A DNA stretch of 31,138 nt from the IMG/VR virus record IMGVR_UViG_3300012351_000187, positions 1 to 31,138 of that record; one strand, written 5' to 3'. Under the pieces are notes generated by a model. That model was not told where the DNA came from. It made no database searches and saw only the letters and a list, made by a program, of their open reading frames with translations. Origin of the DNA: a virus. The stretch's first letter is position 1; each line of letters opens with the position of its first letter. The position numbers and the translations under genes were made by a program. Below, piece after piece: positions 21,794-29,185 of the stretch.

Positions 21794-21965
21794 ACAATCT
21801 TATCGAGGGTTCTGCGCATGGGTATGCCGACTTGAGGGGCCACAGATTAAATATGTCGCCTCTTATAGTGGTAAGGGTGATGTAACTTCCGTGTGGGAGC
21901 TTTTTGATTCGGCGGATGATGCGATGGCCGCGGCTAAAAAGGGGGTGGATCTTGAGGTGCGTTAA
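21762..21965 (+). CDS. Hypothetical early protein, 67 residues
   Basis: MKRYHAVKVDEQSYRGFCAW followed by beta-rich sequence and VWELFDSADDAMAAAKKGVD. The alternating strand/helix pattern suggests a small alpha/beta domain. It overlaps the end of the RusA-like frame 2 by 32 bases. No family is recognised. Confidence 0.62.
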   Translation: MKRYHAVKVDEQSYRGFCAWVCRLEGPQIKYVASYSGKGDVTSVWELFDSADDAMAAAKKGVDLEVR

Positions 21966-22212
21966 ATGCGGGTGGAACTTTTATGAAAAGCGCATTGACC
22001 GCTGCACACTGGAAGAGGTGACGTCCTTTTGCTCGGAGCTTGGACTCCCGGCTAACGACGCTGAGTATATGTACCACCATTGGGAGGCTTACGGCTGGAG
22101 CAACAAAGGAATGAAGATTAAAAATTGGAAATCCGTGGTCCGCTCGTGGAAAGCAGCCGGGTACATGCCTAGCCAGCGCTCACTATCCGCAGTTAAACAA
22201 GAACAACAATGA
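21952..22212 (+). CDS. Replication-accessory-like protein with a Cys pair
   Basis: A TTG start at 21952 preceded by GGGGGTGG gives 86 residues starting (M)RCVKCGWNFYEKR; no ATG is available nearer the frame's beginning. The block AEYMYHHWEAYGWSNKG and MKIKNWKSVVRSWKAAGYM matches the C-terminal motif of phage replisome-organiser/DnaD-like proteins (W..nGW..gk.ik.W...v..W). It may recruit host helicase or bind origin DNA; that is inferred from the motif. It overlaps its neighbours by 14 and 4 bases. Confidence 0.6.
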   Translation: MRCVKCGWNFYEKRIDRCTLEEVTSFCSELGLPANDAEYMYHHWEAYGWSNKGMKIKNWKSVVRSWKAAGYMPSQRSLSAVKQEQQ

Positions 22213-22373
22213 ACATACAAATGGATACACAAGAAGAATTGGAACGCAACGCGCGCTTCCGGGCTGCCGCCCTGGAGCCGGTTGTAGAGAAACTCGCCCT
22301 CTGCCTGGAGGTCTTACTCCAGATCCGGGAAGAGCTGAAAAAACATCACAAACTCATCGAACACTGCTTATGA
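22209..22373 (+). CDS. 54-residue coiled-coil protein
   Basis: MNIQMDTQEELERNARFRA continues in a helix with EKLALCLEVLLQIREELKK. It is almost entirely amphipathic helix with one Cys pair. ATGA coupling on both sides. Function unknown; likely an oligomeric accessory factor. Confidence 0.6.
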   Translation: MNIQMDTQEELERNARFRAAALEPVVEKLALCLEVLLQIREELKKHHKLIEHCL

Positions 22374-22816
22374 TAAGAGCCACATTATTGGCACTTGGGT
22401 TTGTGTGGGCTATTAACGCAAACGCGGACAACCTGAAAAGCCAGCTAATACTTGATACGGGCCAATTTACTGCTCAGACCGATCGCACTGATATCGAATG
22501 GGTAAATCCATACGCGCTCACAGTAAGGATTCATTCAATTGAGCTGCACATGATTTGCCCTCCCGAAACGTGGATAGGGTGCGCAGCATGGATCAGTAGA
22601 GCGTCAGACGGGTCCCAGGTTATCAGGGGTGGATTATATTATTCTACTACGAGTCCGTACCTGATGGAGAAAACATTTTCCCCGAACTACATGGACATAC
22701 TGCCCGGCGATGGGTTGATCTTGCGGTACTCGTCTTCGCCTGCCGCCGCTAATCCGTACATTTACCATTACTACGCAATCGTTTGGTTTACCTTTGTTGC
22801 GCCAGGAACGCCATGA
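22370..22816 (+). CDS. Exported early protein with signal peptide
   Basis: A 148-residue protein. Residues 1-19 (MIRATLLALGFVWAINANA) form a Sec signal peptide with ANA cleavage motif. The mature part is beta-rich, aromatic and has two Cys (MICPPETWIGCAAW) that could form a disulfide. It is likely periplasmic or surface-exposed and encoded in the early operon, which is unusual for virion parts. A role in altering the host envelope or in superinfection exclusion is inferred from timing and export. Coupled to the next gene by ATGA. Confidence 0.65.
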   Translation: MIRATLLALGFVWAINANADNLKSQLILDTGQFTAQTDRTDIEWVNPYALTVRIHSIELHMICPPETWIGCAAWISRASDGSQVIRGGLYYSTTSPYLMEKTFSPNYMDILPGDGLILRYSSSPAAANPYIYHYYAIVWFTFVAPGTP

Positions 22817-23283
22817 AACGTACACTGAAATGGATTATTGGATCGCTCATAGGGGCTGGCCTTGCGCTCGCAATCGTTGAAGAGTCCGACGGCCAGATGG
22901 CCTTCCTGGGGGAGGGCGGGGACGGCCTGCCGCGGCCTAAGACGTCCGTCAGCGTAAGGGACGGCTCGGACGAACTATCCGAATGGTTCGCGTTCCATTG
23001 GTCCGCCGAAGGATACAAGATGCCCGAGTGGAACGAAATCTTTACCTGGGACAAGTACCTGGTCAAGGTGACAGACGGCATCCCTCACAAGTTCGACGCA
23101 GTCTATTACATGGAAGCCGGCGAAGTTCCGGGCTGCGGGATGATATGCGAAGAACCGAGTAATAAAGATGAGCCGGTAATCGTAGAAAACCCGTTGCCAA
23201 ATGGCATGTTTGTCCTGATACACCCGGTCGCACGCGAGAAAGTGCTTGGATACCTTAGGCCGAAATCCAAGGAGCAGGAATGA
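22813..23283 (+). CDS. Membrane-anchored or exported early protein
   Basis: The ATG at 22813 (MKRTLKWIIGSLIGAGLALA) overlaps the upstream stop; an upstream start at 22783 is inside the previous gene. The 156-residue product has an N-terminal hydrophobic segment (about 7-22), then a soluble acidic domain with WFAFHWSAEGYKMPEWNEI and PGCGMICEEPSN. It is paired with the exported protein upstream, and both may act in the envelope. Function unknown. Confidence 0.6.
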   Translation: MKRTLKWIIGSLIGAGLALAIVEESDGQMAFLGEGGDGLPRPKTSVSVRDGSDELSEWFAFHWSAEGYKMPEWNEIFTWDKYLVKVTDGIPHKFDAVYYMEAGEVPGCGMICEEPSNKDEPVIVENPLPNGMFVLIHPVAREKVLGYLRPKSKEQE

Positions 23284-23510
23284 ATACGGAATATGTTAAC
23301 TGCATGGTTGAGAATCTGGCCGCGAAAGACGCAGAGATCGAATACTGGAAATCGCACTCCCTGCAAAAAGATGCTGAGATCGAGTACTTGAAATCGATCA
23401 ATAAAAGACAAGGAGAATACACGCGCGCTCTGCAAAGCGAGATTAAGCGGATGGAGGAGGAAATCGCTGCTCTTAACAATCAGATGGAGGAAATGGAAGA
23501 AGATAAATGA
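23280..23510 (+). CDS. Coiled-coil protein, 76 residues
   Basis: The heptad-rich sequence carries an internal duplication: KDAEIEYWKS (about 16-25) and KDAEIEYLKS (about 30-39). The C-terminus is a Glu/Lys-rich helix ending MEEMEEDK. ATGA-coupled to its neighbours. It precedes the coiled-coil paralogue family and may be a diverged member. Confidence 0.65.
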   Translation: MNTEYVNCMVENLAAKDAEIEYWKSHSLQKDAEIEYLKSINKRQGEYTRALQSEIKRMEEEIAALNNQMEEMEEDK

Positions 23511-23731
23511 CAAAGGGGTGGTATGAGCGGACATTAGTTGACAAGGCATGCGAGATCGAGCGGCTTAGAAACGAAATTAATATGCTTCAGCGCAACGAAC
23601 TTTACCTGAAGGAACTAGCCCGCCGCGCGGCTGATGCGCTGGAACACGTCCTGCCAATTGAAACATACGCCTTTCTGGACTGGCATCCGTATTACGAACT
23701 GAAGGATAAACTACGGGAGGCGGCAAAATGA
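23507..23731 (+). CDS. Ead/Ea22-like small coiled-coil protein, paralogue 1
   Basis: A 74-residue protein. The N-terminal heptads ACEIERLRNEINMLQRNEL precede a conserved module, RAADALEHVLPIETYAFLDW then PYYELKDKLREAAK (about residues 40-74). The same module ends the gene at 23929-24291 nearly unchanged. Proteins with an LxRAADALE...LRxAAK tail are common in phage early regions, in the Ead/Ea22-like group; their function is poorly known. Confidence 0.65.
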   Translation: MTKGWYERTLVDKACEIERLRNEINMLQRNELYLKELARRAADALEHVLPIETYAFLDWHPYYELKDKLREAAK

Positions 23732-23744
23732 TAAAGGAACTGGC

Positions 23745-23915
23745 ATGAACGAACGCATGAAAAAAGATCAACGGAGAAGCGCTGAAAACGCCAATTACTT
23801 CTATCACATTATACTGAAACACAAATCCCTTCTCACCCGCGCCGCCAATGCGCTAGAGGCCGAGCATTATCGTTTCCCCGGATTAATCCAGGAACTGCGG
23901 GACGCTGCTAAATGA
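23745..23915 (+). CDS. Small paralogue 2 with RAANALE tail
   Basis: The ATG at 23745 follows AAAGGA by eight bases. The 56-residue product starts MNERMKKDQRRSAENANYF and ends LLTRAANALEAEHYRF and IQELRDAAK. It keeps the beginning and end of the tail module of its neighbours but lacks the HVLPIETYAFLDW insert. A tandem duplicate that has diverged or lost a segment. It has no coiled-coil N-terminus. Confidence 0.6.
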   Translation: MNERMKKDQRRSAENANYFYHIILKHKSLLTRAANALEAEHYRFPGLIQELRDAAK

Positions 23916-23928
23916 TTTAAATAAGCAA

Positions 23929-24291
23929 ATGAGTGAAATAAGTTATGATGAATATGAGATGGTCTGCTCTGATCTTCAGAGAGCAGAAGGGGAATACGAA
24001 GCACTCTTAAAGCACTTCGAGATTCTAAAGGCTTCTTGCGGCGGCAAGGACACCGAGATCGAGCGGCTGAAGGAGGAGAATTGGCATTACTCAGAAGTGC
24101 AAGCACAGTTGAAATGGGTCAAGAACACTAATGGCGAATTACTCACGGATCTAGCCAGAAAGAGGGAACTCCTGACCCGCGCGGCTGATGCGCTGGATCA
24201 CGTCTTGCCTATCGAGACATACGCTTTTTTGGATTGGCGCCCCTATTACGAACTAAAGAAAGAACTGCGGGACGAAGCCGCGAAACTATGA
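23929..24291 (+). CDS. Ead/Ea22-like coiled-coil protein, paralogue 3
   Basis: A 120-residue protein. A long coiled-coil N-terminal part (about 1-75, including KDTEIERLKEENWHYSEVQ) ends in LLTRAADALDHVLPIETYAF and LDWRPYYELKKELRDEAAKL. Its tail is nearly the same in protein as paralogue 1 but differs at many silent sites, so the duplication is old and the protein is conserved. ATGA-coupled to the next gene. Confidence 0.68.
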   Translation: MSEISYDEYEMVCSDLQRAEGEYEALLKHFEILKASCGGKDTEIERLKEENWHYSEVQAQLKWVKNTNGELLTDLARKRELLTRAADALDHVLPIETYAFLDWRPYYELKKELRDEAAKL

Positions 24292-24437
24292 GTGACTTTA
24301 TCAGCCCGTACCTTATTGCGCTTATCCTGGTCGTTGCTGGAACCGTGTACGGATATTTTACCGGGGCGCGAGACGGGTACGCGAGAGGTAGGGAAGACGG
24401 ATGGAACGACGCGTTTGATAGCAATAGGAAGCTATGA
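24288..24437 (+). CDS. 49-residue single-pass membrane protein
   Basis: MSDFISPYLIALILVVAGTV gives one membrane helix, followed by GYFTGARDGYARGREDGWND and a polar tail. The Gly/Arg/Asp-spaced tail resembles the short G.a.G...G repeats found in small phage membrane proteins. It is the last rightward gene of the early operon. A palindrome (GATGACTGTCATC, 24435-24447) lies between it and the convergent gene. Confidence 0.6.
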   Translation: MSDFISPYLIALILVVAGTVYGYFTGARDGYARGREDGWNDAFDSNRKL

Positions 24438-24448
24438 TGACTGTCATC

Positions 24449-24607
24449 CTAAATAAACCACGGGTGTCGTGCGCGCGACCGCTGCATCCGTCTACGCTCT
24501 ATCTTACACTTTTTGCACCAGTAATCGCGCCCGTCTTTACTGGTCGCTTTGATCGGGAACAATTCCAGGCGCAAGAAACGTTTACAGTTTGCACATTGCT
24601 TTTCCAC
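24449..24607 (-). CDS. 52-residue zinc-knuckle protein, end of the lysis/fibre operon
   Basis: A GTG start at 24607 lies three bases after the fibre gene stop. The product begins (M)EKQCANCKRFLRLELFPIK and continues with WCKKCKIERRRMQRSRARH. Two CxxC pairs make a compact zinc knuckle with a basic tail, as in HNH-like or DNA-binding phage proteins without the catalytic His residues. It is the last gene of the leftward operon, convergent with the early operon 11 bases away. Confidence 0.62.
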   Translation of the reverse strand: MEKQCANCKRFLRLELFPIKATSKDGRDYWCKKCKIERRRMQRSRARHPWFI

Positions 24608-24609
24608 GG

Positions 24610-27216
24610 CTAGAAGAATGCTTTTACCCCCGAGCCGTCCCCGGTTAAGACAATAGGACCATCTCCTGACGCACTTGAGCCGTTAGCGTTTACTGCGCGC
24701 ACCCTGTAAAATTTCCTTGGTAACGCGATTGTAAAGCTTGTTGCTCCCGCAGGCAGCGCCTCAGACGCTACACCAGACGTAAATCCAGGATCATTAGCCG
24801 CGTCCAGATACAAATTGTGAGGGTTAGGTTCGTGGTTAATCCATGATGCCGCGCCACCACTAACGGAAAATCCAGTAGGGGCCAACGGGGCGCCTCTAGA
24901 AGTTGGAAATACTCCGTCGAATGTCCACGAATTATTCCAATTTATCGACATCGTTGTTGATGTCGGGAACGCGATTGGCAAAAAGAATATAGTGGATGTT
25001 TGGAAATTTGCCGTGCTGGATGTATTAACACTTCCAGCTAATCCCGTATTGTACGTATCGCCAGTATAGATCCAGGCATTACGGCCCGGAATTCTGAGTA
25101 TGTTATTATTTTGACTTCCGTATGCCAGTGTATAGTCCGGTGATCCGTTTCCTCCTCCGGCCTGTTGGATAAAAGGGTTTCCTTTATTCGTCCACGGGCC
25201 TATAGGAGAGCTGGATGTTGCGTAGCAATTCAGTGTGGGTGCCCACCCATTCTGTGCGTTGCACAGAAAAAAGTACGTAGATCCATTCTGGAAAATATGA
25301 GGTCCGTCCTGGTGCAGTTGCACATCAGGCGGCCCTATGCCGAATGTGGATGCGCTATTGTATGTATTAAAATTCGTTCCATCCACATTCGTCCACGCGC
25401 TATTAAGCTTCGTGAATAACGAATTAGCGCCAGACGTGCAATTAAGGTAAGCATCTGTCCCGTTATCATCAAAAAACGCTATACAGTCCGTAGTTATGGC
25501 ATTGCTATTCAGAACTGAGTATCCCGATACGAACGTCCAGGGACCAACAGGAGATGACGCTGTATACACCTGCATGACATTGACGCTGGACTCAACCCAC
25601 ATCACATAATTAGTAGTACTTGCATTGTACCCAACACATGGCCTCCCATACGCCAAAGCGCTGTTAATCTCCAGTCCAGCTCCCGGTTGAAGTATAATTC
25701 CTGAATATATCCAGTTTCTAAGGTCAGCAGATTTATAGATGTTAATACCTATCAGCCCGAACGTTTTAACCCCTGGCTGGTCCTGATTCCAGCCGTACAT
25801 ATACCAATATTTTCCGATTGGATCATAGAAAATATACGATGATATCGCCCACAGTCTGTAATTTCTATCATCGTAAAAGTTATTAGTAGAAACAATCAGG
25901 GATGGGATATTAAAGTAAGTGCTCGTGACTCTGCTGTTCGATAGTCCAGCGCTTACTGCTATCGCTTTAAATGTACAGCTCGAATTTATGGCAAATGGAC
26001 CAGAATAGAGCGTTGAGGATATAGTGGGCGTTGTTCCATCTGTCGTATAATAAATGGACGCATCAGTTGTGATACTGCTCAACCTGACCACTACAGGCAG
26101 ATCAAAACATCTCCCAGCGGGAAGTATAGTGGGAGAAACAGCGGAGCCAACTACTCCGGATGCATACTGAACAATGAAGTCTACGTCACCGAGGTTCCCA
26201 TTTGAGCCTGATGGGGCAGCGTACCGAAAATATCTAAAGTTTGGCGCGCCTGTTATCAGGTACTCATTTAATAGAGTTCCCGATACGGGTCTATTAGCGA
26301 CAAACAAAAACAAATTAGGGTCATAAACTCCGGTCAGCTTTAATGCAACAACAGTGCATACCCAGCTCTGACTGGATGATAGCGTGAATGTTCCCGAGTA
26401 AGTTCCCGTTGCTGTAACGGGAACTTCTTCCATCGCCGCATCCCATCCGGGAGATAGATTCACGTTCATCACAAACCCAGACCCGGATGAAATCGTTGGA
26501 GCGCCCCCGCCTCCTCCGAAACAGATTATAACGTCATTTGCGCTGGTGGTAGTAATTGATCCTGAATTTAACGCCGTTCCAGTCCCGGACGCCGAGTTGT
26601 TCCCATCCAGAGCCGCTGTTCCGGTTCCCGATATTCCCGAATACTCAGCAATCATAATCGTTGGAAAATCGCTGTGGGTCGAGAACGTTACTGTCACGGT
26701 GTTCGATCCTGCTGTTGCGGCTACTATGCCAGTGGAGATGTAGCATGAGATATGCGTTCCACCGGACGGTCCGTATGCCAGGACGTAGGTATTACCTTTT
26801 GTATCTGCTACGCCGCTTATGACGGCGCTTGCGCTCATTGACACAAAAACAATATTGCAATTACCCGCTGTCTGAGCGTTGGTGAACGCCTTGGCTATTG
26901 TAGCCTGGTTGGTAGCGTTGGTAAAACCGCCGTATCCCTGCTGGTATCCTAACGCTTGCGGAAATGTGCTTGAGGAGCCACCCTGCACTATCCCACCGAC
27001 CATAGCGTCCTCGTACCCGCCAAGCGGCGACATCCGTACTCGCGTAAGGGAGCAGGCCGCGCCCGCGTCCATTCCAACCCATCCCGTTGTGGCGGCAGGG
27101 TTCGTCAACCAGTACGTCATGGCGTTCGCATCAAAAACATTGGCAGCCGTGGCGTGGCTGTTTGCCGTGCCGTCATCAAGCTGCGTTCCGTTAAGCAATA
27201 CTTCGCCAGCCGCCAT
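24610..27216 (-). CDS. Large fibre/adhesin with discoidin-like, chitobiase-type and GH43-like propeller domains
   Basis: The ATG at 27216 overlaps the upstream TAA (TAATG); a longer frame to 27303 is rejected. The product is 868 residues. Residues about 5-85 and 297-350 look like two halves of one discoidin-like (F5/8C) domain, split by a beta-rich insert (about 90-296). A chitobiase C-terminal-type beta sandwich follows (about 360-437: ASIYYTTDGTTPTIS). Residues about 445-760 resemble a GH43 five-bladed propeller (YKSADLRNW, DCIAFFDDNGTDAYL, SPIGPWTNKGNP). The C-terminus is FN3-like (about 780-868). Key acids of related GH43 enzymes seem replaced (GRPCV, DGPHIF), so binding rather than cleavage is possible. 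Position suggests a receptor-binding tailspike or fibre. Confidence 0.7.
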   Translation of the reverse strand: MAAGEVLLNGTQLDDGTANSHATAANVFDANAMTYWLTNPAATTGWVGMDAGAACSLTRVRMSPLGGYEDAMVGGIVQGGSSSTFPQALGYQQGYGGFTNATNQATIAKAFTNAQTAGNCNIVFVSMSASAVISGVADTKGNTYVLAYGPSGGTHISCYISTGIVAATAGSNTVTVTFSTHSDFPTIMIAEYSGISGTGTAALDGNNSASGTGTALNSGSITTTSANDVIICFGGGGGAPTISSGSGFVMNVNLSPGWDAAMEEVPVTATGTYSGTFTLSSSQSWVCTVVALKLTGVYDPNLFLFVANRPVSGTLLNEYLITGAPNFRYFRYAAPSGSNGNLGDVDFIVQYASGVVGSAVSPTILPAGRCFDLPVVVRLSSITTDASIYYTTDGTTPTISSTLYSGPFAINSSCTFKAIAVSAGLSNSRVTSTYFNIPSLIVSTNNFYDDRNYRLWAISSYIFYDPIGKYWYMYGWNQDQPGVKTFGLIGINIYKSADLRNWIYSGIILQPGAGLEINSALAYGRPCVGYNASTTNYVMWVESSVNVMQVYTASSPVGPWTFVSGYSVLNSNAITTDCIAFFDDNGTDAYLNCTSGANSLFTKLNSAWTNVDGTNFNTYNSASTFGIGPPDVQLHQDGPHIFQNGSTYFFLCNAQNGWAPTLNCYATSSSPIGPWTNKGNPFIQQAGGGNGSPDYTLAYGSQNNNILRIPGRNAWIYTGDTYNTGLAGSVNTSSTANFQTSTIFFLPIAFPTSTTMSINWNNSWTFDGVFPTSRGAPLAPTGFSVSGGAASWINHEPNPHNLYLDAANDPGFTSGVASEALPAGATSFTIALPRKFYRVRAVNANGSSASGDGPIVLTGDGSGVKAFF

Positions 27217-27599
27217 TACAATGTTCTGATGGAGCCGATAATCTCTGCGTAAGTGATGCTGCCGCCCGCAAGAGCCGCTACCACCATGCGAACCCCATGC
27301 CAAGGTCCGTTGATCGTTCCAGATACCGTAGCATTAGCCGCTAAAGTAAACGGGTTGCCAGCCACCGTAAGATTGAACCAGGTGGCGCCGTCGCGCGCCA
27401 ACGCTTGCAATGTGACAGTACCCGCCGAAACTCCGGCTCCGGTCGTAAACACGTATGACGCAACGTCAATTACCTGACACCCGAATGCTCCACTGCCTTG
27501 AGCATTCAAGGCGGGCATCGGAGCTGTAATCGTGCAATAATTTCCGTTGGCCGATATCGGCGTGCCCGGTGTTCCGCTCGCATTCGCTACTGGGATCAT
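27216..27599 (-). CDS. Beta-rich virion-type protein
   Basis: A 127-residue protein rich in Ala, Thr, Gly and Val. It contains GCQVIDVASYVFTTGAG and WHGVRMVVAALAGGSITYAEI, resembling the small beta-sandwich proteins encoded beside phage fibres. It overlaps the lysin gene by four bases and the fibre gene by one. It may serve as a fibre adaptor or chaperone; this is context only. Confidence 0.58.
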   Translation of the reverse strand: MIPVANASGTPGTPISANGNYCTITAPMPALNAQGSGAFGCQVIDVASYVFTTGAGVSAGTVTLQALARDGATWFNLTVAGNPFTLAANATVSGTINGPWHGVRMVVAALAGGSITYAEIIGSIRTL

Positions 27600-28138
27600 G
27601 CTGCTCCTGGGGTTAAAATCTCAATTCCGTTCACGAAATCCCATCCTTTAATTTCCATTTTTTGTCCTGTCACCCCGTTGATAATCGAGTACGCCACTAT
27701 AGCTCGGCCATTGGTAGCCAGTCCGTGCGCCATTGCGTAGGTCAGATCAATCGCGTTATGCGTCCACCGCGCCGGGCCTGCATCCACAATATCGCCCATA
27801 AGCGTCTTACCATCGCGAGTGACTAGGGCCTGTACCTTGTTTTCACCCAGGAACTTTCCAACCCGAACGTAATTCTGCGCCCAGGTACCGCTGAACCCGC
27901 ATGTCGCGATTAAGACGCCTTCAGGCAGCGATACTCCAAGAATCTCTTTATTAGCGGTATGAGCTCCCCAGGCTCCAACCCCGTTATCTGATCGATCAAC
28001 GGTCCCATTCCAATTCAAGGCGAACATTGTAGCCTCGCCCACCACAACGTCATGAACCGCCGGCGTTGTGATAGCCAACCCGGCGAAATAATCGTTAATG
28101 ACCTTTAGCGCGGCTGTGACGTTATCGGGTACGGGCAT
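27596..28138 (-). CDS. DPBB-fold (RlpA/expansin-like) probable lysin
   Basis: The ATG at 28138 (MPVPDNVTAALKVINDYF) follows GGAG, giving 180 residues; an upstream start at 28204 is rejected. The block DNGVGAWGAHTANKEILGVS (about residues 51-70) and the later DAGPARWTHNAIDLTYAMAH follow the double-psi beta-barrel pattern of RlpA and expansins: GVGAWG..T, a central V..GK, D.GP and the iDLT..aa helix. RlpA members cleave peptidoglycan. Directly after membrane and holin-like genes, this is the best endolysin candidate in the window. No signal peptide, which fits holin-dependent release. Fold assignment by motif; activity untested. Confidence 0.52.
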   Translation of the reverse strand: MPVPDNVTAALKVINDYFAGLAITTPAVHDVVVGEATMFALNWNGTVDRSDNGVGAWGAHTANKEILGVSLPEGVLIATCGFSGTWAQNYVRVGKFLGENKVQALVTRDGKTLMGDIVDAGPARWTHNAIDLTYAMAHGLATNGRAIVAYSIINGVTGQKMEIKGWDFVNGIEILTPGAA

Positions 28139-28236
28139 TACTTCTCCGGGTGAATCCAGCGTCTGAACGCGAACCAGATACACATCGATACGCACAGAAA
28201 ACATGCGGCGTCAGGTATCTCAGGCGGGCCGCTCAT
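28138..28236 (-). CDS. 32-residue Cys-rich membrane micropeptide in the lysis cassette
   Basis: MSGPPEIPDAACFLCVSMCI continues WFAFRRWIHPEK. One short hydrophobic segment with three Cys is followed by a basic-aromatic end. It overlaps the upstream gene by four bases and the lysin start by one (TAATG). Possibly a lysis regulator; function unknown. Confidence 0.5.
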   Translation of the reverse strand: MSGPPEIPDAACFLCVSMCIWFAFRRWIHPEK

Positions 28237-28433
28237 TTCTCGAATCGCGGGTCAACGTTTTTCTGGACCGTCGAAATGATCCGGCTCGTCACGTAATGAG
28301 ACGCCGCGCCCAAAACCACAGACGCTATTGAGCCCCAGATCGGTATCGGGGTTAGGAACGATGCGCCAACGCCGAATACAGTCCCGGCCCCAACGCCAAA
28401 ATGCGCCCACGCTAATTGCGTTTCCTTGCTCAT
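28233..28433 (-). CDS. Small hydrophobic protein, possible holin/antiholin
   Basis: A 66-residue protein starting MSKETQLAWAHFGVGAGTVF. Two hydrophobic stretches (about 10-27 and 32-47, including PIWGSIASVVLGAA) are followed by a charged C-terminus (VQKNVDPRFEK). The size and topology fit a two-helix holin or antiholin. It is ATGA-coupled on both sides within the cassette. The gene at 28558-28800 is an equal candidate for the main holin. Confidence 0.55.
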   Translation of the reverse strand: MSKETQLAWAHFGVGAGTVFGVGASFLTPIPIWGSIASVVLGAASHYVTSRIISTVQKNVDPRFEK

Positions 28434-28561
28434 ACCACTTGCCCAGGATGGGTCGGCATTCCGAACGCTACCCGGTCCGGGTGAGTCGGCATTCCGAACT
28501 TGCTGGCCGGATGAGTCGGAACGCTGAACGCGAGCATTGATAACAGAATTAGTATTTTCAT
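28430..28561 (-). CDS. Secreted peptide with tandem PTHP repeats
   Basis: A 43-residue frame beginning MKILILLSMLAF, a short signal-like segment, then three units: FSVPTHPASK, FGMPTHPDRVA, FGMPTHPGQVV. The DNA repeats share GTTCGGAATGCCGAC but differ at silent sites. ATGA overlaps on both sides (upstream holin-like stop, downstream start) support translation. There is no Cys, so it is not a standard lipoprotein spanin. Pro-rich small exported proteins are typical of outer spanins, so a related role is possible. Confidence 0.6.
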   Translation of the reverse strand: MKILILLSMLAFSVPTHPASKFGMPTHPDRVAFGMPTHPGQVV

Positions 28562-28800
28562 ATTTGTTTCACTGGTTGAGGAGTTGGTAACGGAGTTGGC
28601 GAATTGCTGACGTTGTGATCTTTAGCGAGCCTGCCCAGGAGTGCGATACCCACCGCTGCGATCAATCCTTTCGGATCGATCTTTGACGGATCGCCACTCG
28701 CCTGGATGTAATCCATGCCTGCAACACCCGCCGCTGTTGCATACCCGGTAAGCGTAGTTCGCCAGCTCGAACCGAATATCGTTAAAAGTAGCTTGCTCAT
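28558..28800 (-). CDS. Probable holin
   Basis: An 80-residue protein starting MSKLLLTIFGSSWRTTLTGY. A hydrophobic Ala/Gly-rich segment (about 15-30) and a second one (about 44-57, DPKGLIAAVGIALLGRLAKD) match a family of short phage holin-like proteins with the W+TTL.GY and ALLGRLAKD signatures. The Pro-rich tail (SPTPLPTPQPVKQI) is polar. Located in the lysis cassette, it would form the inner-membrane hole that frees the lysin. Confidence 0.65.
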   Translation of the reverse strand: MSKLLLTIFGSSWRTTLTGYATAAGVAGMDYIQASGDPSKIDPKGLIAAVGIALLGRLAKDHNVSNSPTPLPTPQPVKQI

Positions 28801-28804
28801 TGGT

Positions 28805-29176
28805 TTACCTTCGTAGCGGAGTCACAACACGAATTTCATCTTGCAGCGCTTTGACTTCCGCTTCTAAAATCACAATTTTATTGGCACTAGACTTGATGTC
28901 CTGATCTATCACATCGATACGCTTGCCAATAGAGATGGTATCGCTATCGGATTTCCCGAAGCGTTCCGTAAAGTTGACTCCGATTAGCTGTACCCGGTCG
29001 CTGATAGCCTTAAAATTTTCAGACGAAGACTCGATCTTGTATTTAAGGTTGTCATAGTTTTGAACCTGAGTTGTCCACATACCGCCAACCATTATAACTA
29101 CAGTCAAAATCGTTGCAACGTTCCCAAGGCTGAACCTGGACGAGAGCTTTTTACCGTTTTCAATGTTTTCGTTCAC
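28805..29176 (-). CDS. Membrane-anchored coiled-coil lysis-cassette protein
   Basis: A 123-residue protein. One transmembrane helix (about 19-36, NVATILTVVIMVGGMW) is followed by an extended helical and coiled-coil domain ending LEAEVKALQDEIRVV. The topology matches inner-membrane spanins or XhlA-type holin partners. It is first in the tight lysis block, 28 bases after the previous gene, with a palindrome in between. Function inferred from topology and place. Confidence 0.62.
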   Translation of the reverse strand: MNENIENGKKLSSRFSLGNVATILTVVIMVGGMWTTQVQNYDNLKYKIESSSENFKAISDRVQLIGVNFTERFGKSDSDTISIGKRIDVIDQDIKSSANKIVILEAEVKALQDEIRVVTPLRR

Positions 29177-29185
29177 TCTGTATGC

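Noticed and set aside
24435-24447. Terminator between the convergent operons
   Set aside because: GATGACTGTCATC is a palindrome, but the stem is short and neither side has a T-run.
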